Positions 1 to 11,041 of a DNA stretch of 64,000 bases are shown piece by piece. Position 1 is the stretch's first letter. Each line of letters begins with the position of its first letter. Source of the stretch: Caenorhabditis remanei (taxonomy: Eukaryota > Nematoda > Chromadorea > Rhabditida > Rhabditidae). Both the position numbers and the translations under genes were made by a program. Below the pieces are notes generated by a model. The model was not told the DNA's origin. It saw nothing but the letters and a program-made list of their open reading frames with translations, and did not search any database. The stretch is taken from NCBI RefSeq assembly GCF_010183535.1, contig NC_071333.1, forward strand, positions 18,226,587 to 18,290,586, given 5' to 3'.

Positions 1-155
1 TGGTTCAGTCACTACGCTTTCTGCCGACGTGCTCGCAATTTCATTTTCAATGCCAACCTTCCATTTTTCGACTCTTTTTTTCTAAAAATGTTCCATTAGT
101 TAGCAGTGCTTCTATATGACATTAAGTATTATATACTAACTTTTTTCAGGCAGCC

Positions 156-2416
156 ATGGACCCGGGCCGTGGTCCGGGTGATGAGAATATAGACCCAGCT
201 GAACGGCACAGATTGAACGAAGCTCATTTCCACAACATTCTTCAACTGATAAACCAGGAACGTCAATTGATGGGATTCCAATTTTTCCAAGCAAATGGAT
301 TCCGAGAGCAGGACCCATTCAATCCAAGGCCAGTCCCTTTTCCAGAGAACGTAGTTGTTCCACAGCAGCAAGGTGTTCTTCCTGCTGGCCACGTTCAAGA
401 ACAACCAGTCCAACAACCACAACCAGCACCGCCCCCATTGATGAATGAAATCAACCGAGTTTGGTTCCAACCACACAGATTTTGGAATCAAGAAAACGAC
501 TTAGTGGACAGATTGATGCAACGTGGAGGACTCATGGGCATGCCAGTACAACCTGGAGAAGAACCAGTGGATGAAGAAGTTGCTCGTCAACGACGTGCTG
601 CTCATCGCCAAGAGCAAATGGACAGATTCGAGCGTCACTTCCGAAGAAACAACGGACATCAAGATCCTGGATCGGATGATGAAGATGGGACAGGTATCGT
701 TTGAATGTTATTTCAGCAATTTTATTTTCTCTACATTTCAGCTACCCCTGGATTCCCACGCGACTTTGATATTGTGGATTATCTGCCTGCATACATTGCA
801 AGAGCCCATGAGGATCGGCTAAGTGAGCACAGAACATATATGTTTTCAAAAAACCTTTTGGAATTTTCCAGAGAAATTCGCTTGCCCACTCTGCAACCAA
901 GATTCATTCAATATCCACTTTTTGGAGCACCTGAAGATCTGCGCTGCAGAGGTCGAAGCCAGTTTTGATGAGGTTCGTTGAGATAGTTGATCATTCATAA
1001 ATTCAATCCTCTTGCAGGAAGAGAAAGCGCTCGCTTTGTTCAATTCCAGTGAATACACTGTTCGTCAGTCACTTGCCCGTCTGAGAGAGCGATGTGAAGT
1101 TTCATACCTCTGCGCAATGTCTGACCCAGCTCTTCGCGTTCAGATGGCATGCGAGAAATGTCACGAGTTGCAAGATCATTTGGATGGACAGTGCATGGAT
1201 GATAACCAGAAGGCCGTTTTCCGCGTGAGTTTTTTGGGCTCTATTCCAGTTTAGATGTCCTTTGAAAACTCGAACGTCCCAAAAAACCCTCAGACGTCCC
1301 TTAAAACACTTAGACCTCCCTTGAAGCATTTTAACGCCCTTTTTGGTTTCAAATATGCTCAAAAATGTTTTGACGTCCCAAAAAACATATAGATGTCTTA
1401 AAAAACATATAGATGTCCCAAAAAACGTATAGACGTCCCAAAAAACATATAGACGTCCCAAAAAACATATAGACGTCCCAAAAAACATTGAAACGTGCAA
1501 AAAATATTTAGACGTCTCTACAACACTAAAAGTCACTGAAAGGGTTCAAGGAACGTCTAAATATTTTTGGGATGGTTAAATGTTTATTGGGACGTCCAAA
1601 CGTTTTTTTGGGACGTCTAAATTTTTTTTGGGACGTCTAAATATTCACAACTATATTTTGGTGTTTCAAGGGACGTCTAAACATTTTATGAGACGTTTCA
1701 AAAAAAATAGAGTTTGAAAGGATGTTTAAGTGTTTCACAGGACGTCTAAGTGTTTTAAGAGAAGTCTAAGAGTTTTTTGGGACGTGCTAGTTTTAAAGGA
1801 CATCTAAACTGGAATAGAGCCGTTTCTTGTTATAAAAAACGTTTCATTATCAATTTTGTTTTCAGGCCGAAGGGGAGAGAATCATCAATAAGGCGCTGAG
1901 CGAGTATTCTGATTACATGGAGTTGGAGATCAAGGTTGAGGTTGACAGAATCACCGACAAGTATACCGCTGCATATGAGAGAGACACTGTCCGCCCATTG
2001 GATCAGCCAATCAATCTTGTAAGAGTTTCACAGTAGAGCCAATCGAAACTCATTTTACATTTTTTCAGGAGATCGAGCATGAACGTCAGCAAGTGCTGGA
2101 GACAATGCGGTCAGACCCCGCTGGTCCAGAAAGTATTGAGAAGGAGACGATGAAAGCAAAGTTGGCGGAGAGCCACGCGAGGGATTTCGAAACAGTTCAG
2201 AATCACCTCCGGCAACTGGTCAAGAAACAGGGAAGGAGGATGGTAAAGTACATCATTCGCCACAAGAACCATCAATTGCGAGATGTAATTGCTGAATTCC
2301 GCCAGGAGAACAATTTTGAAGCGGTCACTGGCAAGAGATATGCCATTGTAAAAAAACTGGAGATCGGGCTCGACGGAGAACATGTCAGCCGATGGACCTT
2401 GTTCAATCCAGTCTGA
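156..2416 (+). CDS. Six-exon nematode protein of unknown function with a short CxxC/HxxxH motif
   Basis: Exons are 156-693, 742-822, 872-972, 1018-1224, 1866-2018 and 2069-2416. They join in frame into about 475 residues. A TTTTTTCAG acceptor ending at 149, seven bases before the ATG, suggests trans-splicing. The N-terminal third is rich in Pro, Gln and Asn. Near residue 208 the spliced product reads CPLC, then HFLEH and LKIC, a compact Cys/His arrangement (C-x2-C-x7-H-x3-H-x3-C) that could bind zinc but is not a standard C2H2 finger. It is created only by removing the 49-nt intron at 823-871. The C-terminal half is charged, probably helical, and ends with basic stretches (KKQGRRM, RHKNH). 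I do not recognise the family. The gene structure is well supported; the function is unknown. The longest intron, 1225-1865, is almost all foldback repeat. Confidence 0.85.
1237..1821. repeat. Foldback (MITE-like) element inside an intron, built of GACGTCCC-A(n) units
   Basis: The ends are inverted repeats: GGCTCTATTCCAGTTTAGAT at 1237 matches the reverse complement of the sequence ending at 1821, over about 32 bp with few mismatches. The left arm holds a run of roughly 20-nt units (GACGTCCC plus AAAAAACATATA), at least five in a row between about 1375 and 1490. The right arm carries the complementary TTTTTTGGGACGTC units. The element fills 585 of the 641 nt of the intron. No coding capacity is apparent; the 144-codon antisense frame across it is a by-product of the repeats. 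Confidence 0.85.
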
Positions 2417-2669
2417 ATTTTCTTCCCTCTTTTCTGACTCGATTTTTTCTCTAATTGATCTGAAATAATATTCCAAGTTCTATTGTAACCCAAACAACAG
2501 TTTTTAACATCCACCCTCCCCTTTTTTTCTATTGATTTTTTTTTCCTTTCAGTCTCGGTAACTTTTTTCCTTCCCGGCTTTCTGTCTAGTTCGCTCTCTT
2601 TTTTAAATTTATTTTGCTCCCAGTTTTAATTCATTTCCCGTCAATTATCCTATTTCAACTTGTTTATTC

Positions 2670-2675
2670 AATAAA
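2670..2675 (+). terminator. AATAAA polyadenylation signal of the first gene
   Basis: A canonical AATAAA lies 254 nt after the stop codon at 2414-2416, behind a T-rich 3' UTR, and is the first good signal downstream. The next 300 nt hold nothing else I can name. Confidence 0.6.
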
Positions 2676-2988
2676 GAAAAACCTTCTGAACTCAAACTAT
2701 AATACTTTTTCGGTTATTATATATAAATAATATTGATATCATAGTCGGAGATATCGGGACACCTTCTTTCTGTCAGTACCTGTATACACGCGGATTACTT
2801 CGATCATCGTGAGATCGTAAAAAGGAAATGGTGGTTCGTGTTTCAATATTTTGTGAGAGGTCTATTGGAATGGCCCTTAACATCCAACCGAATTTCAAAC
2901 TTACAAGCTCCAGGGGTTTTCTCGTTTGCTGAACATTTCTGTAACGGTGGACAACACAATACAAAAATTTCTCTGTCGAGGGTTTGTT

Positions 2989-4517
2989 TTATTTTTTTAA
3001 GATTATTAAATTAGAGATCAAAATACAAATTAGCAATAAAAACGCGTATCTAAGTACAACCGTATTGTGAACAATCAAGGAATGCAGTAAACAGATATCG
3101 AGAATATTATTACAATAAAAGTGTGGTACAATTGAATATGAAGAGATAGGACATGAAAAAAAGAGTGCGATGGGGAATAAAGAGAGGCAACAAAAAAAAG
3201 AAGGAAATGAAGACAATAATTTGTTGGAGAGATTGAAAAATTGAAGGAAACTAATTCTTATTGAGGGGAAAGCCAGAAGAAGAAGAAATTTGTGCAGCAG
3301 TTGGGAATGATAAATGTTGGAAGCACATTTGAGTTGGGTCCAATGAATCGATCTGGATGAAGGACACACTGGATGAGGGATCCGTAGTTGGGAATCGAAG
3401 TCATCGATTTCTGAAGAAAAGTTCATTAAAATCAAAAATATTGAAGCTATAAGTCAATTAAGAGGTTATAAAAACATAACAAATATTTTGCTCACCTTTA
3501 AATTTAAAGACGCATTGTGAGTTTCGAATGTTTGTGAGGTTGATGAAGGCTTCTCTAAATAAGAGAATGTTCAAGACGAAGGAGATCAATGGCAAAGATT
3601 CGATAAGCTGAAAAAAAGAGAATTAGTTGTTTTTCCTGGGTAATGTATAGAATAATACCTTGGCTATAGAAATTTCAGCATTGGAGTGAGATGGACTTGA
3701 GAGAAATTGATGTGAACGAGGTGATATCCCGATGTGACGTTAAGACAAGAATTGATAGTAGTTTAGTGGTTTCCTGGAAACAAGAAATTGAGGTTTTTTT
3801 TTGGATTTCTCAAGACTAAACCAACTTACCCTTAGAATTAGTTCCATTGAACGATTGATTGACGGCATTCAATTTGATTTCCATGGAGCAGCATAGAAAA
3901 AGTGGCGAAAGGGGGGAATGGGAGAAGAAATAAGAATGAACATACAATTTTTCAGAGACATGACAGAAATAGTAAAAATAGTATTTCTGGATGAGAAGAG
4001 ATGACAAAATTCAAGATATTCTGCGCGAGATTGTCAACTTCAGGCAAAGATTTGAACATTTCAATTCACAAATCCACGCCTGCATGTTTGAAGATAATTT
4101 TAGCGCATCACAAACAAAAATTTTAGAAGTCGCAAAGTTAGCGGCAGTTTCAGAACAGAGTTCAGCAATAGCGCTATACTTACCTTCTGTAGTCTCGAGA
4201 CAAAGATGACTTGTAGAGAAAAAATCCTTAAACTGAGATTTTCAAATTTCTAAAAAACAAACAGAAATGTATGAAATGTAGAAATGTGTAAATTTTTTCA
4301 TTAGCAGAACATTAAGACACAAAATATTTATTTATTTATTTTGATCCTGGAGGAGTCAGCACAGAAGATTCCTTTGTGGAGTTGTGACTTGGCTGCTTGA
4401 CAGAAGTACACAGTGAAAATTGAAGAAGATGAAGACGTAGCCGGGGGAGTAAATGATTCTATGGTAGAACAAATTAAATAGGAAAAACTTACCTCTGTTT
4501 GGAGATAATCCGTTATT
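2989..4517 (-). other. Spliced-looking minus-strand region without a continuous reading frame
   Basis: Read on the minus strand there are consecutive, well-formed small introns: 3774-3829, 3608-3658 and 3411-3495, each with GTAAGT/GTATT/GTGAGC donors and TTCCAG or TTTCAG/TTCTTCAG acceptors. They define exons of 115 nt (3659-3773) and 112 nt (3496-3607). Farther upstream, possible exons are 4493-4517, one after a CCATAG acceptor near 4455, and one ending at a GTAAGT near 4185. No frame runs through all of them. The 3496-3607 and 3410 exons join openly, but the frame entering from 3659-3773 has a stop near its start, and the alternative frame stops at its end. This could be a non-coding spliced RNA, a decayed gene, or alternative 3' exons of the gene that starts at 12621. 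Confidence 0.35.
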
Positions 4518-4665
4518 CTGGGACTATATCGTCCAACCTATCTATGCGTGTACCGGGCGGGGCAAATATTTATTTACCTTGAGAAAAGGACGACAGCGTG
4601 CCCAATCGCTGACATCGTAATGGATAGTTTCTATCCAAAAACTGGTCACTACAACCAAACAAAAA

Positions 4666-4685
4666 CTCCAATTTGAAAATTGGAG
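4666..4685. repeat. Perfect 8-bp hairpin
   Basis: CTCCAATT pairs with AATTGGAG around TGAA. Just upstream, TGGATAG/CTATCCA (4621-4637) forms another; the same small stem recurs at 9851-9867. Confidence 0.75.
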
Positions 4686-4859
4686 AAGATGACGCCGACC
4701 CAATGGCTGTCATCAGAATCCTATTCGCTCAGAGTTGCATCTTGAGCAGATTGAGGTCTGGTTTCAGACCCCAGAGTAATAAAAACTGTTACTCTTGGAT
4801 GACATCACCCTGTTGGTCCGGATGATGCCTCTCACTCCCCTCACTAAAATCCCGTTTGT

Positions 4860-4960
4860 CAGAGACTTCGGGTAACCAACTTTTGTGATGTTGAAGTCAG
4901 TCGCCTACCCACAGAATGTTACTTTCGACATTACCTATGTGGAAGGCAGTGCAGGTGAGG
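4860..4960. repeat. Repeat unit A, copy 1 of 4
   Basis: The unit runs GACTTCGGGTAACCAAC, then GTGATGTTGAAGTC, then CTACCCACAGAATGTTAC and CATTACCTATGTG. Other full copies are at 5510-5650, 5871-6010 and 7981-8120, in the same orientation. Shorter remnants with the GACTTCGGG or GACATCGGG core are at about 5736-5770 and 8795-8850. Each unit can be read as a peptide beginning MLKSVAYPQNVTFDITY or a variant of it, but the copies differ by frequent replacement changes. Confidence 0.8.
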
Positions 4961-5509
4961 ACTGCACCTTTTTATGGGAAGATCCAAATTGTCTCGGATC
5001 TTCCCAATTGATGCGTTGTGCGTTGTCCACGGTAATATTCTACCAAGAATAACAAAACTGTGTTACTCTTGCAAAACATCACCCACTTATGTCATCAAAT
5101 CCACGATTGGATTCCGTGCGTGTCGCGCACGTGTCGGTATAATAGGTGGTGATGGAGCTTGGGCTGACAAGTTTTTAATGGCGTCTGTGTTGGTTCCTAC
5201 TCAACTTGGGGGAGAACGAGACTGATAGCAATCTTTGTGAATGACACTGCGGCTGAAATATTGGTGCTCCCTTGGAGGGATGATGCCGGATGTGCAACGC
5301 CGTGTTTTTCACGATTGACGCAAGAGCCAAAGACCGCAACACGATCAGTCAACGCTCTTCTCCGCATCACATTTCTCCAATTTGTTCTTATCAAGAATGT
5401 TTCAGGCTGCATGCAGAAGTCCACATCGTAAGCTTCGGAGGAAGAATCATTACTAGTGGAATCGAAATCATTCTAGTCAATTTCTTTTTTCATGATCCGA
5501 GGGCTCCAG

Positions 5510-5650
5510 CTTCCCTCACTAAAAGCCCGTTTGTCAGGGACTTCGGATAACCAACATCTGTTATGTTGAAGTCGGTTGCCCGCCCACAGAATGTTACTTT
5601 TTACATTACCAATGTGGGAGGCAGTTGGGGGAGCTTCACACCTCTGTGCG
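5510..5650. repeat. Repeat unit A, copy 2
   Basis: Same order of blocks as the copy at 4860, preceded by CTTCCCTCACTAAAAGCCCG and followed by GGGGAGCTTCACACCTCTGT. The block between copies 2 and 3, 5651-5870, contains diverged versions of the same flanking text. Confidence 0.8.
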
Positions 5651-5870
5651 TACTTTTACCAGGGGCTTTTAAACTAGTCTCTGTAATTTTAGACGACTAC
5701 TAGCCCCGAAGTGATTCCTGTAACTTCCCTCAGCACAGACCTGTTGTAAGTGACATCGGGTAACACACCTTCACAATTTTATAATCCGGTTTAAAATCTA
5801 CATCGTTTTCTTTGGAGAAAGAAACACTACTATCTGATTGTAGTCATTTCTGATGTGAAGCAAACATGCT

Positions 5871-6010
5871 TCCCTCACTAAAACCCCGTTTGTAAGAGAC
5901 TTCGGGTTACTAACTTTTGTGATGTTGAAGTTGGTTGCCTACCCGCAGAATGTTACTATTGACATTACCTATGTAGGAGGCAGTGAGGGGAGCTTCACAC
6001 CTGTGCGCGT
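5871..6010. repeat. Repeat unit A, copy 3
   Basis: Same block order, starting CTTCCCTCACTAAAACCCCG and ending GGGGAGCTTCACACCTGTGC. It differs from the other copies by scattered point changes. Confidence 0.8.
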
Positions 6011-6471
6011 GCTCTTACCGGGTCATTGAAAGTAGTCTCTGTAATGGTAGATGACTACCAGTCCTGGGGGATTCCCGTCACTTCCATCAGCACAGACCCG
6101 TATCGGGGTTAAATGACGTGTGGTTCCTTACCGGGAACAATTAATAACGTCATTTTTAATCGTTCCATGTGGGGTAAACTCCCCAGGAACAATTAATGGT
6201 CTTTTCCCCTAAATAACAAAAAAAACCGAGGAATTAGGAGAAGATGCCGAGTCAAGCAGTTACGGCTTTCTTGACTCAACTTCTATCAAACTGAAAGTTT
6301 TTTCTTAGCGAATACCTTTTGCAGTTTGATAAAAGTTCATCACAATTGCATCTTCTAGATGCTCTCTTCTAAATTGCATCTTGCACCGAAAATCTCCCCA
6401 GGTTCTTTATGTTATTCTGAAGCCGGAATTACTCCCTAAAGAGTTAGGGGAGCTGTTACCCTTTTCCTCCT

Positions 6472-7036
6472 GTCTCAAGATGATAAAAGACAGAAGGGGC
6501 AATTTTCTTATGAAAACCGCCTTTAGGGAGGCAACCTTCAAGTTCTGTGATGAACTCATACTCTTCTTCAGGTTGCCGTCCCACATCTACGAGAATCTCC
6601 TGCAGCCGTTGCTTCATTTCTATTGTTTGGCATATAGCAAGGAGAAGATGCGTTTCTCGTAGGCCTGGTGTGGACCAGGGGCAGGGTAAGCGCATCTACT
6701 GCCCCTGGGCCCAAAAAACAGGCATTTTCCATTAGGCCTGACTTGTTACTCTTGGACGACATATATATAAGATCTCCCAGGGTGAATGAGAACTAGCTCA
6801 AACCGTATTCGGTACCCTTCCAATTTTCATAAAACTTGAAAATTGGAGAAGATGACAACGTTCCTACCGTTGTCGAACCTTTCAAATTCAGTTCAAAACT
6901 TGGTCTCAACAACCAAACAAAAAAGCGGGGCTATTTAAGTCCAGATGCCAGGGAGCCCGAAACCTGACATCTAAGGCGATATTCTTATTGACACTTAATG
7001 TCAAATCCTCACCGACTGGATACCATAACCTGGTAT
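6472..7036. repeat. Large direct repeat B, copy 1
   Basis: This segment is repeated at 8956-9717. The last part (6722-7036) is nearly letter-for-letter identical to 9410-9717, including GATCTCCCAGGGTGAATGAG. The first part is about 90 percent alike. Copy 2 carries two extra inserts of roughly 150 and 45 nt. Differing similarity along the unit suggests repeated rearrangement or gene conversion rather than one duplication. Confidence 0.85.
6819..6874. repeat. Two adjacent perfect hairpins
   Basis: TCCAATTTTCA (6819-6829) pairs with TGAAAATTGGA (6837-6847) over 11 bp. GACAACG (6854-6860) pairs with CGTTGTC (6868-6874). The pair recurs at about 9499-9554. Confidence 0.8.
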
Positions 7037-7079
7037 GTTAATAGTCCTCGCACAGAGCGTGTGATTCTTTGCGAGTCTT

Positions 7080-7134
7080 GAGTAACAATAAACCTGTTAC
7101 TCTTGGACGACATCATCCACTCATGGATGATGTC
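7080..7134. repeat. Two adjacent perfect hairpins
   Basis: GAGTAACA (7080-7087) pairs with TGTTACTC (7095-7102). GACATCATCCA (7109-7119) pairs with TGGATGATGTC (7124-7134) with loop CTCA. Related pairs are at 8871-8921 and, with a weaker first stem, at 4774-4794. Confidence 0.85.
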
Positions 7135-7274
7135 TCTCCTCCCAGAATTCCAAAATCTGGGATTCTGAATGACATCGCTTTGTGCGTGTCCCTACGTGTG
7201 TGCGTGTGCGTACCGGCCCGGGCTATACGAGATCCAAAATCTCACTCCCCCAATATTTCTTGAAAATTGGAGAA

Positions 7275-7302
7275 GATGACAGCGGGCCCAATCGCTGTCA
7301 TC
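7275..7302. repeat. Perfect 10-bp hairpin
   Basis: GATGACAGCG (7275-7284) pairs with CGCTGTCATC (7293-7302). It occupies the same place in the cassette as GACAACG/CGTTGTC at 6854-6874, with both partners of one base pair changed. Confidence 0.85.
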
Positions 7303-7980
7303 AAAATGGATCGTTTCTATCCAAAATCTGGTCACTAAAACCAAACAAAAAAAAAGTCTGTTTATTCGACTCCTTACGTGGCCCACCTCTACCCGAAGTT
7401 CTAATACCAGCCTATCCAAGGCAAGTGGTTGGTAGACAACGTCAGACTAATTTCTGACGACGTCTAAGCCCCTAAGGCACCAAAATCTGCTGATGGTAGT
7501 TGTATCGACAACTATTGCTATCGGAGCATGACCTGCCGAGTTCGCTGTTCAAGCTTCTCGCGATGTTGTTTTATAATGTTATGGGAACTGTGAGGATCGT
7601 TATGTCGTTGTTCCCTTACTCTTATTGATAGCTCCTCTTTACATTTCTCGCCTTCCACAACTCCAAACTCAGCTGAGTATTTTTTGAACTGAAGTTCGGC
7701 AGTAGTATATCTTCCACTACCGAAGTAGTTCAAACGTCAGCATATCATATTTCTGCTCCTACTTGGTGGTCTTTCCCTGCAAGAAAAAAGGGTTATCCGA
7801 GCATGAACTAGCCCCTTAAACTTTCAACACCGCTTTGCCTTCTTTAATGTTCTTTCTGTATTTTTTAAGAGCCTTAAGTCCTCCTTCCGTTTTATAATCC
7901 GGTTTAAAATCTACATCGTTTTCTTTGGAGGAAGAAACACTACTATCTGATTGTAGTCGTTTTTGATGTGAACGAACAGG

Positions 7981-8120
7981 CTCCCCTCAATAAAATCCCG
8001 TTTGTCAGAGACTTCGGGTAACCAACTTCTGCTATGTTGAAGTCGGTTGCCTACCCACAGAATGTTACTTTCGACATTACCTACGTGGGAGGCACTGAGG
8101 GGAGCTTCACACCTGTGTGC
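7981..8120. repeat. Repeat unit A, copy 4
   Basis: Same block order, preceded by the TTTATAATCCGGTTTAAAAT segment that also precedes copy 3 (at about 5780 and 7890). The repeated unit is therefore larger than the core and spans at least 230 nt. Confidence 0.8.
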
Positions 8121-8334
8121 CTGCGTACAGTGACTTCCGCTATCCTACCTTTAAACGACGTGTGGTTCCTCCCTAGGAATTCTCCAATCAAATTGTTTCT
8201 TAGTCGGATTGGGAGAACCCAGTAGCGACAATTCTAAAACCGCATAGAGCTATCATCCGCTTTTAGTTTCCTTCTTTCAACCCGAATTTTGAAACAGGTT
8301 CAAGGCTCTTAAAAAATACATTCTACCATTCCCA

Positions 8335-8360
8335 AAGTAGCAACAAAATTGTTGCTACTT
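8335..8360. repeat. Perfect 11-bp hairpin
   Basis: AAGTAGCAACA pairs with TGTTGCTACTT around the loop AAAT. It is related to the GAGTAACA/TGTTACTC stem at 7080, with an A-T pair replaced by G-C. Confidence 0.85.
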
Positions 8361-8527
8361 TTTGGTGCCGTCCACCGTGTTGTGTGCCTTACACAACGCC
8401 AGAAAAATTTTCTGACGTCTCTGAGATTTGCGCGCCAAAGACGGCAAACTCTGGTGATGGTAGTGGGGGCTGCGTCTTATTCGGACGTTCTTACACCTTC
8501 TTAGTTTAACTACGCTGTTTGCACAGT
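8361..8527. repeat. Direct repeat C, copy 1
   Basis: The text GTCCACCGTGTTGTGTGCCT to the GATGGTAGTGGGGGCTG block recurs at 10203-10370 with about 88 percent identity by eye. Both copies follow a caaca...tgttgctac hairpin. Confidence 0.8.
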
Positions 8528-8955
8528 GTTGTAACAACAAAATGTTGCTACTTTTTGGGACTGTCCGCCCAAAAACCAAAAATTGGTCCTAACAACCAAT
8601 AAAAAATTAACACTATGTGCTAACTTCTTCATGCAAATATTTTGCATGGCTGAATAACTGAAGATTCCAGGGAGCCCGGAAGCTGACATCTAAGGCGATA
8701 CGTCGTATGTCAAATCCTCACCGACTGGATACCATATCCTGGTATTCTAATCAGGGGCAAAATCTATGGATCTTCAGCGCCCGTTTTTCTTAAACCTGTT
8801 TGTTAGTGACTTCGGGAAACGAACTTCTGTGATGTTGAAGTCCGTCGATAAACCTCTGCTACGCACCAAAAGTAACAACAAACGTGTTACTCTTGGACGA
8901 CATCATCCATGAGTGGATGATTTCTACCTCTCCAGAGTTCCAAAGCAACAAACGT

Positions 8956-9717
8956 GTGTCAAGATGGAGAAAGACAGGAGGGAGCGATTTTCTTATGAAA
9001 ACCGCCTATAGGGAGGCAATCTTCAAGTTCTGTGATGAACTCATACTCTTCTTTAGGTTGCCGTCCCACATCTACGAGAATCTCCTGCAGCCGTTTTTTC
9101 ATTTCCATTGTTCCACATAAAGCGAGCCCTACCTCCTACCGCGCTATATTCCTCTGAAGAATATTTGACTGTGAGGCGGTGCATGGTAAGCCATACCTCC
9201 CAATCCTAGTGCAATTCGAGAAAGGTTGGTTAATGTACCTTACACAGAGGCTCGCTATTCGCTTTGCAAGGAGAAGATGCGTTTCTCGTAGGCCTGGTGT
9301 GGCCCAGGGGCAGGGTAAGAGCATCTACTGCCCCTAGGCCCAAAAAAATACAGGCTTCTTTTGCAGGCTTCCTTTGGAAAGTGTTTTCAAAATAGAGAAC
9401 TATTTTCCATTAGGCCTGACTTGTTACTCTTGGACGACATATATATATAAGATCTCCCAGGGTGAATGAGAACTAGCTCAAACCGTATTCGGTACCCTTC
9501 CAATTTTCATAAAACTTGAAAATTGGAGAAGATGACAACGTTCCTACCGTTGTCGAACCTTTCAAATTCAGTTCAAAACTTGGTCTCAACAACCAAACAA
9601 AAAAGCGGGGCTATTTAAGTCCAGATGCCAGGGAGCCCGAAACCTGACATCTAAGGCGATATTCTTATTGACACTTAATGTCAAATCCTCACCGACTGGA
9701 TACCATAACCTGGTATC
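8956..9717. repeat. Large direct repeat B, copy 2
   Basis: Counterpart of 6472-7036, with extra sequence at about 9112-9267 and 9353-9400. It ends in the same hairpin-bearing text, ATACCATAACCTGGTAT. Confidence 0.85.
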
Positions 9718-10202
9718 TTAATACACCTCGCACAGAGCGTGTGATTCTGTGCGTGTCCCTACGTGTGTGTGTTCCTGCCCGGGCTAAACTCCCCCAATTT
9801 TTCTTGAAAATTGGAGAAGATGACAGCGGGCCCAATCACTGTCATCGAAATGGATAGTTGCTATCCAAAATCTGGTCACTAAAACCAAACAAAAAGTAGG
9901 CCTGTAGGATGACACCTTGCGTTCAACTAAATTTAAGCTGAACATCTCGTTTCCACATAAGAGTCCGTTTATTCGCTTCCTTACGTGGTGGCCTACCTCT
10001 ACCCGAGGTTCTAATACCTTTATCACGCTGAAAATTCCAAGGTATGTCTGTCTTCAAACTGGTACTTGAAAACAGAAGAAGATCAGCTTCCCCTGGTAGT
10101 GGCAGTGTGTCACTGCTGTGCGTGTGCCTCTGTACGGAAAGGTATTTCCCATAAAAAGGTGAGAGGGTCATTCCAAAGGTATCAACAAAAATGTTGCTAC
10201 TT

Positions 10203-10370
10203 TTTGGGGTCGTCCACCGTGTTGTGTGCCTTACACAACGCCAGACAAATTTTCTGACGTCTCTGAGATTTGCGCCCCAAAGGCAGCAAAATCTGGTGAT
10301 GGTAGTGGGGGCTGGGTTTTATTTGGACGTTTTTACACCCCTTTAGTTTCCACAGTGTTGTTTTCACAGT
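10203..10370. repeat. Direct repeat C, copy 2
   Basis: Counterpart of 8361-8527. It contains the same internal GTTGTGT...ACACAAC inverted repeat and the GACGTCTCTGAGATT block, which occurs a third time at about 11099. Confidence 0.8.
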
Positions 10371-11014
10371 GTTGAGCGCCTTCATCTCTTTTTTGTATCT
10401 GTTTTCCTTCATATGTTCCTCTTCCCATTTTCCAGATTTGTTAAAAGCCTTTTTCTTGATTTTCATCGGGGTCTGTAGATTTTATCAATTGTTTGTCCTC
10501 GTTATCAGCGAATTCTTTGTCACTGATCGTTTCACCACGAATGAGTTCAATGAAAAGGCGTATAATGGGATAGCATGGACGAGTGAACATAGTTTGAAAA
10601 ACATGAAGCCCCAAAGGTGGCAAACATAATTGATCGTAGTTGTACCGAGCGTACAACCTCTTGGAGAAACCGCTAGAATCGTTTCAAAAATCCTATTGAA
10701 GCGAAATTAGTTCAAAAAAACTAATCTTGTCGGTTTTTGAACCACATATCATCTCAGAATGATGTGTTGTGAAACAGATGGAACGTTCCCTTAGGTACCT
10801 TTCCAGCTTATTATGTGTGGGACCTCAGTCTCCCATTACCAAGAATCGACATCAAATCCCGTTGAATTATCTCAATCTGCGTGTCGGACCAGTCCGTTTT
10901 CATTACATCCTACGCCTCTCAAAACTAGAGCAGTTTTTTATAAACACTGGCGTTGAGGACTAGAAAAAAACTAGTCATGTGCCCATACAGGTTCGTTATG
11001 TGGCACATCTTATA

Positions 11015-11041
11015 CTATCATACATGCAGACTGTATGATAG
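11015..11041. repeat. Perfect 10-bp hairpin near the island's far end
   Basis: CTATCATACA (11015-11024) pairs with TGTATGATAG (11032-11041). Further small stems nearby are GACTAG/CTAGTC around 10957 and ATTAGTT/AACTAAT around 10692. Confidence 0.8.

Noticed and set aside
1102..1536. Minus-strand frame of 144 codons
   Set aside because: Its open length is produced by the tandem GACGTCCC-A(n) units of the intronic foldback element.
6381..6762. Short frames within repeat B, including one with RLPSHIYENLLQP text
   Set aside because: Copies at 6509 and 8992 differ by replacement changes and end differently; better explained as non-coding repeat.
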